Notes: generated from the letters alone by a model not told the origin. Shown: positions 9,760 through 21,279, counted from the first letter of the stretch. The stretch is 64,000 nucleotides of DNA from CAVSRC01 sp963781775 (GCA_963781775.1 CAWAHE010000016.1:62001-126000), one strand, 5' to 3'. Numbers and translations: made by a program.

Positions 9760-9791
9760 GCGGGAGGCCTGCACAAGGGCAGACCTCCCGC
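9760..9791 (-). other. intercistronic hairpin downstream of the binding-protein gene
   Basis: An 8-bp perfect stem (GCGGGAGG at 9760-9767 with CCTCCCGC at 9784-9791), extended inward by CTGC/GCAG, sits 28 bases after the binding-protein stop and 44 bases before the sulfatase start. No T-run follows it on the minus strand, so it is a poor terminator. Hairpins behind binding-protein genes commonly protect the upstream message from 3' decay and lower expression of the downstream membrane genes; that role is inferred here. Confidence 0.5.
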
Positions 9792-9818
9792 CGGCTCAGC
9801 TATTCCAGCCTGAACGGA

Positions 9819-11774
9819 TCAGACCTTCGAGTACTGCTGCGGCAGCGATGGTGCCGGGTTCGGGTAGGGCCACGAATCCGGTTCCTTCGTCGGCACGTTG
9901 GCGAACCCGTTCTTGCATGCGCCAAAGGTGCTGGGCGCCAGGCAGACTCCGACCCACTCGAAGGCATCGGCGGAGAGCTCGAGAACCTTCTTCATGTAGA
10001 CCCCCTGCTTTTCGGGATCCGCCGTCGCACGCGCCTCGTCGTAGAGCTTCATGCGCTCTTTCTGGCTCTCCGGCGGTTCCTCGCCCTGCTTGCCGTTGGA
10101 CACGTACCACTGCGCCCACGCCAGGGCGTAACGCGAGCCCTGCGTGTGGGTTGCCACATAGTCGCGCGGGTCGAAGATCATGTCCGGACCATTCGCTCCG
10201 GGCCACACCTGCGCGTCATAGTCGTTGTTGTCGCCGCGGCTGTAGAACAGCGCGCGCTCGATCGTGTTGACCTTGATGTCGATGCCGATCTTGGCCCAAT
10301 GCTTCTTGACCAGTTCCATGACATCGACAAGGTCCGGCGTCAGCGTTGGGATGACGTCGACGGCGAAGAAGACCTTTTCACCGTCGGGACGAAGCCGCAT
10401 GCCCTGGCTGTCCTTCTTGTCGTAGCCGAGCTTGTCCAGCATGGCGTTGGCCTTGGCCGGATCGTGCTCGGTGTACTGCTTGGCCATCTTCTCGTTGTAC
10501 CAGGGGTGATTGGCCCGCGGTCCGGACTGCCAAGGCTCAGATTGCCCAAGATAGACGAGCTCGACGACCTCGGCCCGGTCGATGCCGTAGGCCAGCGCGA
10601 TACGGAAATCCTTGTTCGAGAACATTTCCCGCATCTTCGGGTCTTTGTCGGTCAGGTTCAGGTAGATGACGCAAGCCTGCGACGACGAGGGCACCAGCTC
10701 CATGAGGTGGTAGTCGCCCTTCTCCTTGTTCTGCGACAGGGTCGGCTTGTTCGACAGGCGGTTGATGTGCCGCTCTTGCATGTCGATCTTGCCGGCGAAC
10801 ACGTCGAGGAGAAGCGACTCCGGATCCTGGTAGATCGGGAAGGTGACGCTATCGAGATACGGCAGCTGATTGCCTTCCGTATCCACCTGCCAGAAGTAGG
10901 GATTGCGCTTCGCCACCACGCGGGTCGCGCCGCCGACGTAAGGCTCGGCGATCACCCACGGGTCGAGCACCGGCTTCTCCGGATTGCCCCAGCGCGGCGG
11001 GATTTCGATGTCGCCGTTCTTGGCGCGGAACAGGTCCGGCCAGCTCGACATTCCAGACGACTTAACCATGTCGTCGAGCTTGTTGTTGTATTTCGGCAGG
11101 AACTGGCTGGCGTAGTGCTTGCAGAACAGCGTCGGATGCTGACCGAGCGGCGTCGCAAGCTGTTGCGGAAAGAGCCCGTATGGCGCGGCGAACTTGAACT
11201 GCACCGTGGCGTCGTCGATCTTGGTGACTTCAGGTCCCTTGCCGCCGATCGAAAGGATTCCGGGCACCGACGGATAGAGTTCGGAATTCTTGACGCAGTC
11301 CTCGATCGAGAAGACGACGTCATCGGCGGTGAAGGGCTGGCCGTCCGACCACTTCAGGCCCTTGCGCAGGTGGAAGGTGAAGGTGGTGGCGTCATCACTG
11401 ACGTCCCAGCTCTCGGCGACGTTCGGCAGCACCTTGGTGAAGTCGAAGTCCCAGCGGGTCAGGCCCATATTGCCGATGCAGCGCAGGATGCCGTTGTGGT
11501 CGTTGCTGCCGCTCAGGCCGCGAACCCACGTACCGCCGTAGCCACCGATCTTTTCGCGCGTCTCGACGACGAGCGGGTTGGCAGGCAGGCGATCGGCTAC
11601 CTTCGGCAGTTTGCCGTCGGCGGCCATCTTGGCGAAGTCCGGCGCCTCCTTGGCGTCGGCGGCATTCGCGCTGCGCGCCATCAGCGCGACAGCGGCCACG
11701 CCGGCCATCCCTTTCAGAACCGTCCGTCGTCCGACCCGGCCTTTTGCCGAATCGTGAATTGGATTTTCGCTCAT
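9819..11774 (-). CDS. ABC transporter substrate-binding protein, family 5, Tat-exported
   Basis: A 651-residue periplasmic binding protein of the SBP_bac_5 (peptide/nickel/oligosaccharide) family. The N-terminus has a twin-arginine motif (GRRTVLKG at 14-21), a hydrophobic stretch and an Ala-x-Ala site (SANA-A near residue 38). At ~610 mature residues it is longer than DppA/OppA (~500-540); longer family members in Rhizobiales often bind glycosides or oligosaccharides rather than peptides, but that is an inference. The gene is first in the minus-strand operon and diverges from the aldolase/regulator genes across about 200 bases. Confidence 0.9.
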   Translation of the reverse strand: MSENPIHDSAKGRVGRRTVLKGMAGVAAVALMARSANAADAKEAPDFAKMAADGKLPKVADRLPANPLVVETREKIGGYGGTWVRGLSGSNDHNGILRCIGNMGLTRWDFDFTKVLPNVAESWDVSDDATTFTFHLRKGLKWSDGQPFTADDVVFSIEDCVKNSELYPSVPGILSIGGKGPEVTKIDDATVQFKFAAPYGLFPQQLATPLGQHPTLFCKHYASQFLPKYNNKLDDMVKSSGMSSWPDLFRAKNGDIEIPPRWGNPEKPVLDPWVIAEPYVGGATRVVAKRNPYFWQVDTEGNQLPYLDSVTFPIYQDPESLLLDVFAGKIDMQERHINRLSNKPTLSQNKEKGDYHLMELVPSSSQACVIYLNLTDKDPKMREMFSNKDFRIALAYGIDRAEVVELVYLGQSEPWQSGPRANHPWYNEKMAKQYTEHDPAKANAMLDKLGYDKKDSQGMRLRPDGEKVFFAVDVIPTLTPDLVDVMELVKKHWAKIGIDIKVNTIERALFYSRGDNNDYDAQVWPGANGPDMIFDPRDYVATHTQGSRYALAWAQWYVSNGKQGEEPPESQKERMKLYDEARATADPEKQGVYMKKVLELSADAFEWVGVCLAPSTFGACKNGFANVPTKEPDSWPYPNPAPSLPQQYSKV

Positions 11775-11857
11775 GACATTCCTCCCTGAATGTTTCAGTC
11801 GGCGCGCCCGGTTCTCCCACCCGGCAACAGTCGAGGATGGGACCCTAGTTCATGTCC

Positions 11858-11890
11858 GACAAGGTGACAAGTTTTGACAAATTGAATTTG
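11858..11890. promoter_or_regulatory. candidate GntR operator / promoter in divergent region
   Basis: Three GACAA direct repeats (11858, 11866 and 11876) run into a perfect 13-bp inverted repeat, CAAATT-G-AATTTG at 11878-11890. A TTGACA hexamer at 11874-11879, followed 17 bases later by CATTTT, could be a plus-strand promoter overlapping the palindrome. The stretch is strikingly AT-rich for this genome and lies between the divergent binding-protein and aldolase genes; the GntR/FCD gene 0.8 kb downstream is the obvious candidate regulator. The assignment rests on position and symmetry only. Confidence 0.45.
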
Positions 11891-11971
11891 CGGGGGCATT
11901 TTGGCCGACGATCGTGTCCGCGCGCCGCCTCATCGGCCGCCCGGATGTCGCCGGGGGAGAGCATAGTGCCG

Positions 11972-12682
11972 ATGCGCGAGGAAAGCAGAAGAAAACTGGC
12001 CACCGTTTCGACCGCCACGATCACCACGGTGCTGCTCAAGCGCGGGCTCCGCAACACGTTTCTCGGCGGCGGCGTACACCTCATCAATCCTGCCGCTCCG
12101 CAACTGGTCGGCTCCGCCTACACGCTGCGCTACATTCCGGCGCGCGAGGACCTCGACGGGCTCGGCGTCTTCGATAACCGCACCCACCCGCAGCGTCGCG
12201 CCATCGAGGAGTGCCCGGCCGGCTCGGTGCTCGTCATCGACAGCCGCGGCGATGCGTCGGCCGCGTCGGCCGGCGGCATCCTGGTCACGCGCTTGTGGAA
12301 GCGCGGCGCCGCCGGCGTGGTCACCGATGGCGGCTTCCGCGACACGCCGGATATCGCCGCCCTGCCCTTCGCCGCCTATCACGCCCGGCCCTCGGCACCG
12401 ACCAATCTCATCAAGCATCATGCCGTCGACATCGACGTGCCGATCGGCTGCGGCGGCGTGCCGGTCTATCCGGGCGACACCGTCGTCGGCGATCGCGAGG
12501 GCGTCGTCGTCATCCCGGCGGATATGACCGACAGCGTCGCCGACGAGGCGTTCGAACAGACCGCCTTCGAGGATTTCGTCGCCGAGAAGGTGATGGCTGG
12601 CAACTCGATCTTTGGAATCTACCCGCCGAACGCCGACGCGCTTGCCGAATTCGCGCGCTGGCGCGCGGCCAAAGGCCGATAG
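11972..12682 (+). CDS. RraA-like aldolase / dimethylmenaquinone-methyltransferase-like family protein
   Basis: A 236-residue protein of the RraA-like fold. The family signature is present: GGILVTRLWKRGAAGVV followed by DGGFRDTPDI (about residues 97-126), where the D-G-x-x-R-D segment binds the metal and pyruvate moiety in HMG/CHA aldolases. Many proteins called RraA or MenG are in fact class II pyruvate aldolases, and an aldolase fits a neighbourhood with two acid-sugar dehydratases. The frame is open from 11852, but ATG 11972 is preferred because a GGGGGAGA ribosome site lies about 11 bases upstream and the similarity begins there; GTG 11966 is an alternative. It is followed after 14 bases by the GntR gene. 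Confidence 0.8.
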   Translation: MREESRRKLATVSTATITTVLLKRGLRNTFLGGGVHLINPAAPQLVGSAYTLRYIPAREDLDGLGVFDNRTHPQRRAIEECPAGSVLVIDSRGDASAASAGGILVTRLWKRGAAGVVTDGGFRDTPDIAALPFAAYHARPSAPTNLIKHHAVDIDVPIGCGGVPVYPGDTVVGDREGVVVIPADMTDSVADEAFEQTAFEDFVAEKVMAGNSIFGIYPPNADALAEFARWRAAKGR

Positions 12683-12696
12683 GGCCCGCGAACCCA

Positions 12697-13434
12697 ATGG
12701 CGGGCGGCCTCCAGGAAGCCCCGAGAAACATCGTCGATTCCGGCGTCGGCCGGCTGAGCGGCGCGGTTTACGAACGCATCCTGGCGATGATCGTCAACGG
12801 CGAGTTCGGTCTCAACACGCGCCTGCCCTCCGAGGTCGATCTCTCGCGCCAGTTCGGCGCGTCGCGACCGATCGTCCGCGAAGCGCTGGCGCGCTTGCGC
12901 GAAGACAAGATGATCGTCTCGCGCCAGGGATCGGGCTCCTACGTCATACGCCGGCCGGACGACGCCGTGCTGCGTTTCGCGCCGGCCGGCTCCATCGCCG
13001 ACATTCAGCGATGCTTCGAGTTCCGCGCCGAACTGGAGAGTGCCGCCGCCGCCGTCGCCGCCGAGCGCCGCCAACCCGCCGACCTGTCGGCGCTCAACGA
13101 CGCCTATGATGCCCTTGAAGCCTGCATCGCTGGATCGCGACTCGGCGTCGAGGAAGACATTCGCCTTCACGACGCAGTCGCCGAGGCGACGCACAATCAG
13201 TATTACGTTTCCATGCAGACCGGCCTGCACGTCGAGGTCACGCGCGGCATGACCGTCATGCGCAATCTGTCGCTGCTTCGCCCGGCGACCCGCCTGCGCC
13301 TCGTCCAGGACGAACATCGGGCGATCGTCGATGCCATCGAACAGGGCGATCCAGAAACCGCCCGCAGCGCGATGAAGGCGCATATCATCAACGCCCGCCA
13401 GCGCATGTTTGACGGCGCGACCGCCTCGGACTGA
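12697..13434 (+). CDS. GntR-family transcriptional regulator, FadR/FCD subfamily
   Basis: A 245-residue repressor-type regulator. The winged helix-turn-helix covers about residues 22-84 (helix-turn-helix near LPSEVDLSRQFGASRPIVRE), and the FCD effector domain about 95-235, with the Asp/His metal-ligand pattern (EEDIRLHD, a second His in EATHN, later His in DEHRA and KAHI). FCD regulators typically sense carboxylic acids such as gluconate, galactonate or lactate, which agrees with the dehydratases nearby. The ATG at 12697 lies 14 bases after the aldolase stop, so the two genes are probably cotranscribed. It likely controls both divergent units through the palindrome at 11878-11890. Confidence 0.88.
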   Translation: MAGGLQEAPRNIVDSGVGRLSGAVYERILAMIVNGEFGLNTRLPSEVDLSRQFGASRPIVREALARLREDKMIVSRQGSGSYVIRRPDDAVLRFAPAGSIADIQRCFEFRAELESAAAAVAAERRQPADLSALNDAYDALEACIAGSRLGVEEDIRLHDAVAEATHNQYYVSMQTGLHVEVTRGMTVMRNLSLLRPATRLRLVQDEHRAIVDAIEQGDPETARSAMKAHIINARQRMFDGATASD

Positions 13435-13486
13435 CCGGCACCCCCGCACGCGCCAGACCCGTTCCGCCGACTGGAGGTTTCGATCC

Positions 13487-13882
13487 GTGTTGAAAGGCTT
13501 CGAGCATGTCAGCCTGGTGTGCAGCGATCTCGACCGCACGCTGCATTTCTACTGCGACCTGCTCGGCTTTCGGCTAGTCGTGCGTCGGGCGAACGGTAAT
13601 GGCGGCGAGGTCGCGTTCCTCGAATGCGCCGGCGGCGGCCTCGAGATATTCCGGCCGCCCGGCAATTTGCAGGAGCCGGCGCGCCAGGTGCCGCGCACCG
13701 AGGTCGGCTTCCAGCATTTCGCGCTCACCGTCGACGACGTGGACGCGACCTATCGACACCTCGTTGCCGCGGGAGTCTCATTCACCGGCCCGCCGCGCGA
13801 CGCGGTGAACCGGGACATCCTGAGCCGGACGAGCTTCTGCAAGGATCCCGACGGCGTTCTGGTGGAGATTTGCGCCCGCTAG
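13487..13882 (+). CDS. VOC (glyoxalase/bleomycin resistance/dioxygenase) superfamily protein
   Basis: A 131-residue single-domain VOC protein with the paired beta-alpha-beta-beta-beta modules: FEHVSLVCSDLDRTLHFY at the start and GFQHFALTVDDVDATYRHL in the second half, each contributing a metal-ligand histidine, plus a glutamate near FLE and VLVEI at the end. GTG 13487 is taken as start because CTGGAGG lies about 10 bases upstream. The reaction (lyase, isomerase or epimerase) is unknown. As the third gene of the aldolase-GntR run it may process a catabolic intermediate, but the link is positional only. Confidence 0.75.
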   Translation: MLKGFEHVSLVCSDLDRTLHFYCDLLGFRLVVRRANGNGGEVAFLECAGGGLEIFRPPGNLQEPARQVPRTEVGFQHFALTVDDVDATYRHLVAAGVSFTGPPRDAVNRDILSRTSFCKDPDGVLVEICAR

Positions 13883-13916
13883 CCGGGCGAGCCACACCCG
13901 CTATAGTCGCCGGCGG

Positions 13917-16664
<2,748 letters not shown>

Positions 16665-16883
16665 TGTCGGCTTCTTCCCGATTGTCTATATTCGCGGACA
16701 TTCAGGCCCTCGCGCATGCAGCAATTTATTCGGTTGCCGCGACGCGAGGCGGCGCTCTCAAAACTCGGCCGCCTTCAACGCGGCGTCGGCGCTTCGCTGA
16801 CCGACATCTCTTGTTCAACGTGGTTCGATGACGCTATCAAGCTGTATGGGAAATGCTTGCTGGATCCGGAAAGGCAATCGCCG

Positions 16884-17654
16884 ATGAGCATCCTCAGTGA
16901 AGCCCAGCAGGAGCAATTCCGCACCGACGGCTTTTGTGTGCTCGACGACGTCGTGCCCTCCGGGATGCTGCGCCTGCTCCGCGACGAATGCGCCACCTTC
17001 ATCCGCCTGAAGGACGAGGAGATGGACCGCGCCGGCACCGACACGCTCGGCATCAGCCATCGCGGCAGCCGCTATTTCGTCTCCAACTGCCACCTCGTGC
17101 GGCCGCAGATCAATGGCTTCCTGCATTCCGACCTGATGGCTGGCATCTGCCGCGATACGCTCGGGCCCGACGCGTACATGTTCTACAACCAGTATGTGGT
17201 GAAAGGCGCCGAGGCCGGCATGAAGTTCTCCTGGCACCAGGACTCGGGCTATGTGAACGCCAATGGCGGCGACATCGGCCACCGGCCCTATCTCACCACC
17301 TGGACACCGCTCGACGACGTCACCGAGGAGAACGGCACCATCTACGTGCTGCCGCAGAGCGAACTCGGCATCCGCACCTGGGTGGCCCACGAGAAGGATC
17401 CCGAGACCAATGACTGGGTCGGGTATTTCGGAGCCGAGCGCGGCGTCCCGGTCATCATCCCGGCAGGCTCGATGGCGATCTTCTCTTCCATGACCTTCCA
17501 TTGCAGCGGCGCCAACCGGACGCCCGCCATGCGCCGGGTCTTCCTCGCCCAGTATTCAGCCGAACCAATCCGCCGGAACGACGGCTCGATCTGGGGCAAT
17601 GCCGTGCCTGTACTGAAGGACGGCCGCCCCGTCGGCGAGCCCGTCCCCGCCTGA
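16884..17654 (+). CDS. phytanoyl-CoA dioxygenase (PhyH) family oxygenase
   Basis: A 256-residue Fe(II)/2-oxoglutarate-dependent oxygenase. The iron-binding facial triad is visible as H118-x-D120 (SWHQDSG) and H206 (FHCSG), and the following NRTPAMRR segment supplies the arginine that binds 2-oxoglutarate. ATG 16884 is preferred over the upstream in-frame ATG at 16716 because GGAAAGG lies about 10 bases ahead and the intervening 56 codons look like non-family sequence. Substrates of this family range from phytanoyl-CoA to ectoine and small secondary metabolites; nothing nearby indicates which applies. The 219 bases upstream contain no other gene I can support. Confidence 0.85.
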   Translation: MSILSEAQQEQFRTDGFCVLDDVVPSGMLRLLRDECATFIRLKDEEMDRAGTDTLGISHRGSRYFVSNCHLVRPQINGFLHSDLMAGICRDTLGPDAYMFYNQYVVKGAEAGMKFSWHQDSGYVNANGGDIGHRPYLTTWTPLDDVTEENGTIYVLPQSELGIRTWVAHEKDPETNDWVGYFGAERGVPVIIPAGSMAIFSSMTFHCSGANRTPAMRRVFLAQYSAEPIRRNDGSIWGNAVPVLKDGRPVGEPVPA

Positions 17655-17785
17655 AGGTGCGCCCCGTCCGATAGCTTCCCTGAGTAGCCCCCGGGGTTCA
17701 GACGCTCGGGTTGGCATGGCCCATCGGGTGACGACGTGAGCGCTGGAGACGCACCGCAAGCTCTGGCGGGATGACGTTGGGAGCT
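17655..17785. other. noncoding stretch between phyH and tRNA-Ala
   Basis: This is part of a 390-base interval (17655-18044) without protein genes. It carries no open frame with family similarity, no clear terminator and no recognised repeat; it separates the oxygenase stop from the 3' end of the convergent tRNA gene. Confidence 0.4.
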
Positions 17786-17861
<76 letters not shown>

Positions 17862-17912
17862 ATCAGAACCCGCCTCGGCGGCTGGATACGGGCCGGGCGG
17901 CAGATCGGCGCC

Positions 17913-17941
17913 ATTTAGGGTGGGGGTCTCCGGCCTGTCAA
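17913..17941 (-). promoter_or_regulatory. sigma-70-like promoter for tRNA-Ala
   Basis: On the minus strand, TTGACA (17936-17941) is followed after 17 bases by CTAAAT (17913-17918), about 50 bases upstream of the tRNA 5' end. The -35 element is perfect and the -10 element moderate. This is the only convincing signal in the noncoding stretch 17862-18044. Confidence 0.55.
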
Positions 17942-18044
17942 GGCGCGCTTGCGCACTGTGCCGACCGCCGGAATCCGGGCCGAGACTTGCACTTTCTGGC
18001 CGGCCCTTTACACATCTGGGCCAAGCTTGAGCGAGGCCGCGCGC

Positions 18045-18335
18045 ATGATTGAATTGCTGAGATTCATCTCCTTTATCCTACAACTCTATGTGTATGTCCT
18101 CATTGCCGCGGCGGTGTTCAGCTGGCTGATCGCCTTTAACGTCGTCAACACCAGCAACCAGATCGTCCGGGCGATCGGCAACGCTCTCTACCAGTTGACC
18201 GAACCGGTGCTCCGCCCGATCCGCAACATCCTGCCCAATCTCGGCGGGCTCGACCTGTCGCCGATCGTGGTCATTCTGATCATCATTTTCATCCAGAGCG
18301 TCATTCTGCCCAACATCGCGCGGGCGTTCATCTGA
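18045..18335 (+). CDS. YggT family inner-membrane protein
   Basis: A 96-residue protein with two hydrophobic hairpins (about 10-32 and 68-92) separated by the conserved LTEPVLRPIRNILPNLGGLDLSP-type loop typical of YggT proteins. Family members are linked with cell division, osmotic tolerance and YlmG-like organisation of envelope proteins, but their biochemical role is not settled. ATG 18045 is chosen because the preceding in-frame codons do not resemble the family. The DUF167 gene follows after 27 bases, an arrangement (yggT-yggU) conserved in many proteobacteria. Confidence 0.88.
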   Translation: MIELLRFISFILQLYVYVLIAAAVFSWLIAFNVVNTSNQIVRAIGNALYQLTEPVLRPIRNILPNLGGLDLSPIVVILIIIFIQSVILPNIARAFI

Positions 18336-18362
18336 TCCGTCCCGGCGGCAACCGGCCGCCGC

Positions 18363-18695
18363 ATGTCTGCGACCGGGATGATGGCCTGCTACCGGATTGA
18401 GCCGGGCGCCATCGTTGTGAGCGTGCGGTTGACGCCGCGCGCCAACCGCGACGCCGTGGACGGCATCGGCATTCTTGCGGACGGTCGCACGGTGATTCAG
18501 GCGCGCGTGCGGGCCGTGCCGGAATCCGGCGCCGCCAACAAGGCGTTGACCATGCTGCTCGCCAAGACCTTCCAGCGGCCAAAATCGGCCGTCGAATTGA
18601 TTGCCGGCGCCACCACCCGAATCAAACAGGTCCGCGTAACGGGCGATCCGGCCGATCTGGCGGCGGTGGTCGATGGATGGCAGGCGAAACCCTGA
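18363..18695 (+). CDS. DUF167 (YggU) family protein
   Basis: A 110-residue small cytosolic protein of the DUF167/YggU family. The diagnostic elements are VRLTPRANRDAV (about 21-32), the central VRAVPESGAANKALTMLLAK (about 49-68) and the terminal KQVRVTGDP segment. The fold is known from structural genomics but no activity is established. It is in the usual position behind yggT and is followed at 10 bases by the convergent acetyltransferase gene. Confidence 0.85.
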   Translation: MSATGMMACYRIEPGAIVVSVRLTPRANRDAVDGIGILADGRTVIQARVRAVPESGAANKALTMLLAKTFQRPKSAVELIAGATTRIKQVRVTGDPADLAAVVDGWQAKP

Positions 18696-18704
18696 CCCGA
18701 TCGG

Positions 18705-19226
18705 TCAGGTGCTGGCGCCGCGGCCCCAGGCGAAGGCGATCTTGGTCAGCGACGCTTCGCCGAAGCGCTCGTTGGCGCGCGCCACCTTGCGCCCGCCGGC
18801 ATTGCGATAGAAGCGGCAGGCGTTTTCGTTGTCGGCCAGCGCCCACACCACGACCGAATCAAAACCGAAGCGGGCGAGCTCGCGCCGCGCCGCCAGGAAA
18901 AGCCGCGTACCAAGCCCGACGCCCTGATATTCCGGTTTGATGTAGATCTCGTAGATCTCGCCCTTCTGGACGAGATTGCGCGCCCGATTCGGTCCGAACG
19001 TGGCGTAGCCGCAAACCGCGCCGGCGGCTTCCAGCACCAGGATCGCCGTGCCCCGCCGGATCGCACGATCCCACCAGCGCGCCCCGCGCCGGGCGATGAT
19101 CCGGTTCAGTTCCTTCGCCGGAATCATGCCGTCATAGGCATACCGCCAGGCCGCGTCGTGGACGGCGGTAACCGCCTCCGCATCGCGGACTTCCGCGCGT
19201 CTGACGCCGATCGCTAGCGTGCTCAT
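18705..19226 (-). CDS. GNAT family N-acetyltransferase
   Basis: A 173-residue single-domain GNAT protein. The acetyl-CoA pyrophosphate-binding loop reads PEYQGVGLGTRL (about 97-108) and motif B follows as VVVWALADNENACRFYRNAG (about 122-141), the common substrate-side pattern. Substrate cannot be assigned. The gene stands alone on the minus strand between DUF167 and typA; the 153 bases separating it from the typA stop hold no clear feature. Confidence 0.82.
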   Translation of the reverse strand: MSTLAIGVRRAEVRDAEAVTAVHDAAWRYAYDGMIPAKELNRIIARRGARWWDRAIRRGTAILVLEAAGAVCGYATFGPNRARNLVQKGEIYEIYIKPEYQGVGLGTRLFLAARRELARFGFDSVVVWALADNENACRFYRNAGGRKVARANERFGEASLTKIAFAWGRGAST

Positions 19227-19379
19227 GCGCGAAGCTTATCACCGCCGACGAGGCTGCAAAGAGACTTCGCGCCTCACCCTTGAGGATTTTTCAGGCTGTG
19301 TTGCAGCACTGCTGCTTGACGCTTGGGCAACCAATGATGCAGCCCGCCGCCACGCGTCGGGCGCCGGCGGCGACGTGGC

Positions 19380-21200
19380 TTACGCCGCTCCGGCGCGCAG
19401 TGCCCGCTTGCGGTCGTTGGGGTCGAGCAGACGCTTGCGCAGGCGGATCGCCTTGGGCGTCACCTCGACCAGCTCGTCATCCTCGATATAAGCCAGCGCC
19501 TTTTCCAGCGTCATCCTGATCGGCGGCGTCAACTTGACCGCCTCGTCCTTGCCGGCGGCGCGGATATTGGTGAGCTGCTTGCCCTTGAGCACGTTGATTT
19601 CGAGATCGTTGTCGCGCGTATGCTCGCCGACGATCATGCCGCGATAAACCTTCCAGCCGGGCTCGATCATCATCGGGCCGCGATCCTCGAGCTTGAACAT
19701 GGCGTAGGCCACCGCCTCGCCGGCCTCGTTCGAGATCAGCGCGCCATTGCGGCGGCCGGGAATGTCGCCCTTGTAGTCGGCGTAGGCGTGGAACACGCGG
19801 TTCATGACCGCCGTGCCGCGCGTATCGGTGAGCAATTCGCCCTGGTAGCCGATCAGCCCGCGCGTCGGCGCGCGGAAGACCAGCCGCAAGCGCCCGCCGC
19901 CCGACGGCCGCATCTCGATCATCTCGGCCTTGCGCTGCGACAGCTTGTCGATGACGATTCCGGAATGTTCCTCGTCGACGTCGATCACCACTTCCTCGAT
20001 CGGCTCGAGCAGCTTTCCGGTTTTCTCGTCGGTCTGGAAGACGACCTTGGGCCGCGACACGCCAATCTCGAAACCCTCCCGCCGCATGGTCTCGATGAGG
20101 ATGGCGAGCTGCAGTTCGCCACGGCCGGAGACGACATAGGCGTCGGAATTCGGCGCCGAGTCGACGCGCAGCGCCACATTGCCCTCCGCCTCCTTGAAGA
20201 GACGTTCGCGGATGACGCGGCTCTGCACCTTGTCGCCCTCTGTGCCGGCGAGCGGCGAATCGTTCACCAGGAAGGTCATCGACAGCGTCGGCGGATCGAT
20301 CGGCTGCGCTTGCAGCGGTTCGGTGACTTCGGGCGCGCACAGCGTGTCGGCAACGTTGAAATTCGGCAGGCCGGCGATGGCGACGATGTCGCCGGCTTCG
20401 GCGGTATCGATCGGCGTACGCTCGATGCCGCGGAAGGCCAGGATCTTGGACACCCGGCCGGTCTCGACCAGGTCGCCGGTTCGGGCGAGCACCTTGACCG
20501 ACTGGTTGGCGGCAACGCTGCCCGCAAAGATGCGCCCGGTGATCAGGCGACCGAGATAGGGGTTGGCCTCGATCAGCGTGCCGAGCATGCGGAAGGCGCC
20601 GGGTTCGACCGTCGGCTCGGGCACGTGCTTGAGGATCAGTTCGAACAGTGGCGCCATGCCGGCGTCTTTGGGCCCATCCGGCGATGCCGCCATCCAGCCC
20701 TGCTTGGCCGACCCGTAGATGATCGGGAAGTCGAGTTGCTGCTCGCTCGCATCAAGCGCCGCGAACAGGTCGAACACATCGTTCACGACTTCGCTCGGGC
20801 GCGCATCGGGCCGGTCGACCTTGTTGATGCATACGATCGGCTTCAGGCCGATCTTCAGCGCCTTGCCGACCACGAACTTGGTCTGCGGCAGCGGCCCCTC
20901 GGCGGCGTCGACCAGCACGATGGCGCCATCCACCATCGACAGGATGCGCTCCACCTCGCCGCCGAAATCGGCATGGCCGGGCGTATCGACGATGTTGATG
21001 CGCGTGTCGTTCCAGACGACCGAAGCGGCCTTGGCGAGGATCGTGATGCCGCGTTCGCGCTCCAGGTCGTTGGAGTCCATGACCCGCTCGGCGACCCGCT
21101 GGTTTTCGCGAAAAGCGCCGGATTGCTGGAGCAGACGGTCGACGAGCGTCGTCTTGCCGTGATCGACGTGGGCGATGATAGCAATGTTACGAAGATGCAT
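19380..21200 (-). CDS. typA: ribosome-associated translational GTPase TypA/BipA
   Basis: A 606-residue translational GTPase that binds the 70S ribosome and helps 50S assembly and stress adaptation. G1 is AHVDHGKTT (10-18), G3 DTPGHADF, G4 NKVD (about 127-130), followed by domain II, two EF-G-like domains and the TypA-specific C-terminal domain. The reading frame continues open far upstream through the divergent cyclase gene, but ATG 21200 matches the family N-terminus and has GGTGGA seven bases upstream. Length is normal. A likely promoter lies at 21280-21307. Confidence 0.96.
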   Translation of the reverse strand: MHLRNIAIIAHVDHGKTTLVDRLLQQSGAFRENQRVAERVMDSNDLERERGITILAKAASVVWNDTRINIVDTPGHADFGGEVERILSMVDGAIVLVDAAEGPLPQTKFVVGKALKIGLKPIVCINKVDRPDARPSEVVNDVFDLFAALDASEQQLDFPIIYGSAKQGWMAASPDGPKDAGMAPLFELILKHVPEPTVEPGAFRMLGTLIEANPYLGRLITGRIFAGSVAANQSVKVLARTGDLVETGRVSKILAFRGIERTPIDTAEAGDIVAIAGLPNFNVADTLCAPEVTEPLQAQPIDPPTLSMTFLVNDSPLAGTEGDKVQSRVIRERLFKEAEGNVALRVDSAPNSDAYVVSGRGELQLAILIETMRREGFEIGVSRPKVVFQTDEKTGKLLEPIEEVVIDVDEEHSGIVIDKLSQRKAEMIEMRPSGGGRLRLVFRAPTRGLIGYQGELLTDTRGTAVMNRVFHAYADYKGDIPGRRNGALISNEAGEAVAYAMFKLEDRGPMMIEPGWKVYRGMIVGEHTRDNDLEINVLKGKQLTNIRAAGKDEAVKLTPPIRMTLEKALAYIEDDELVEVTPKAIRLRKRLLDPNDRKRALRAGAA

Positions 21201-21279
21201 TTTTCCACCAAAAAAGGCGCCGGCCAGCGGCCCGCGCCCATCGATGAGGGGGCCGGTTTTGCCGCCTCTGTTGCGCCGC

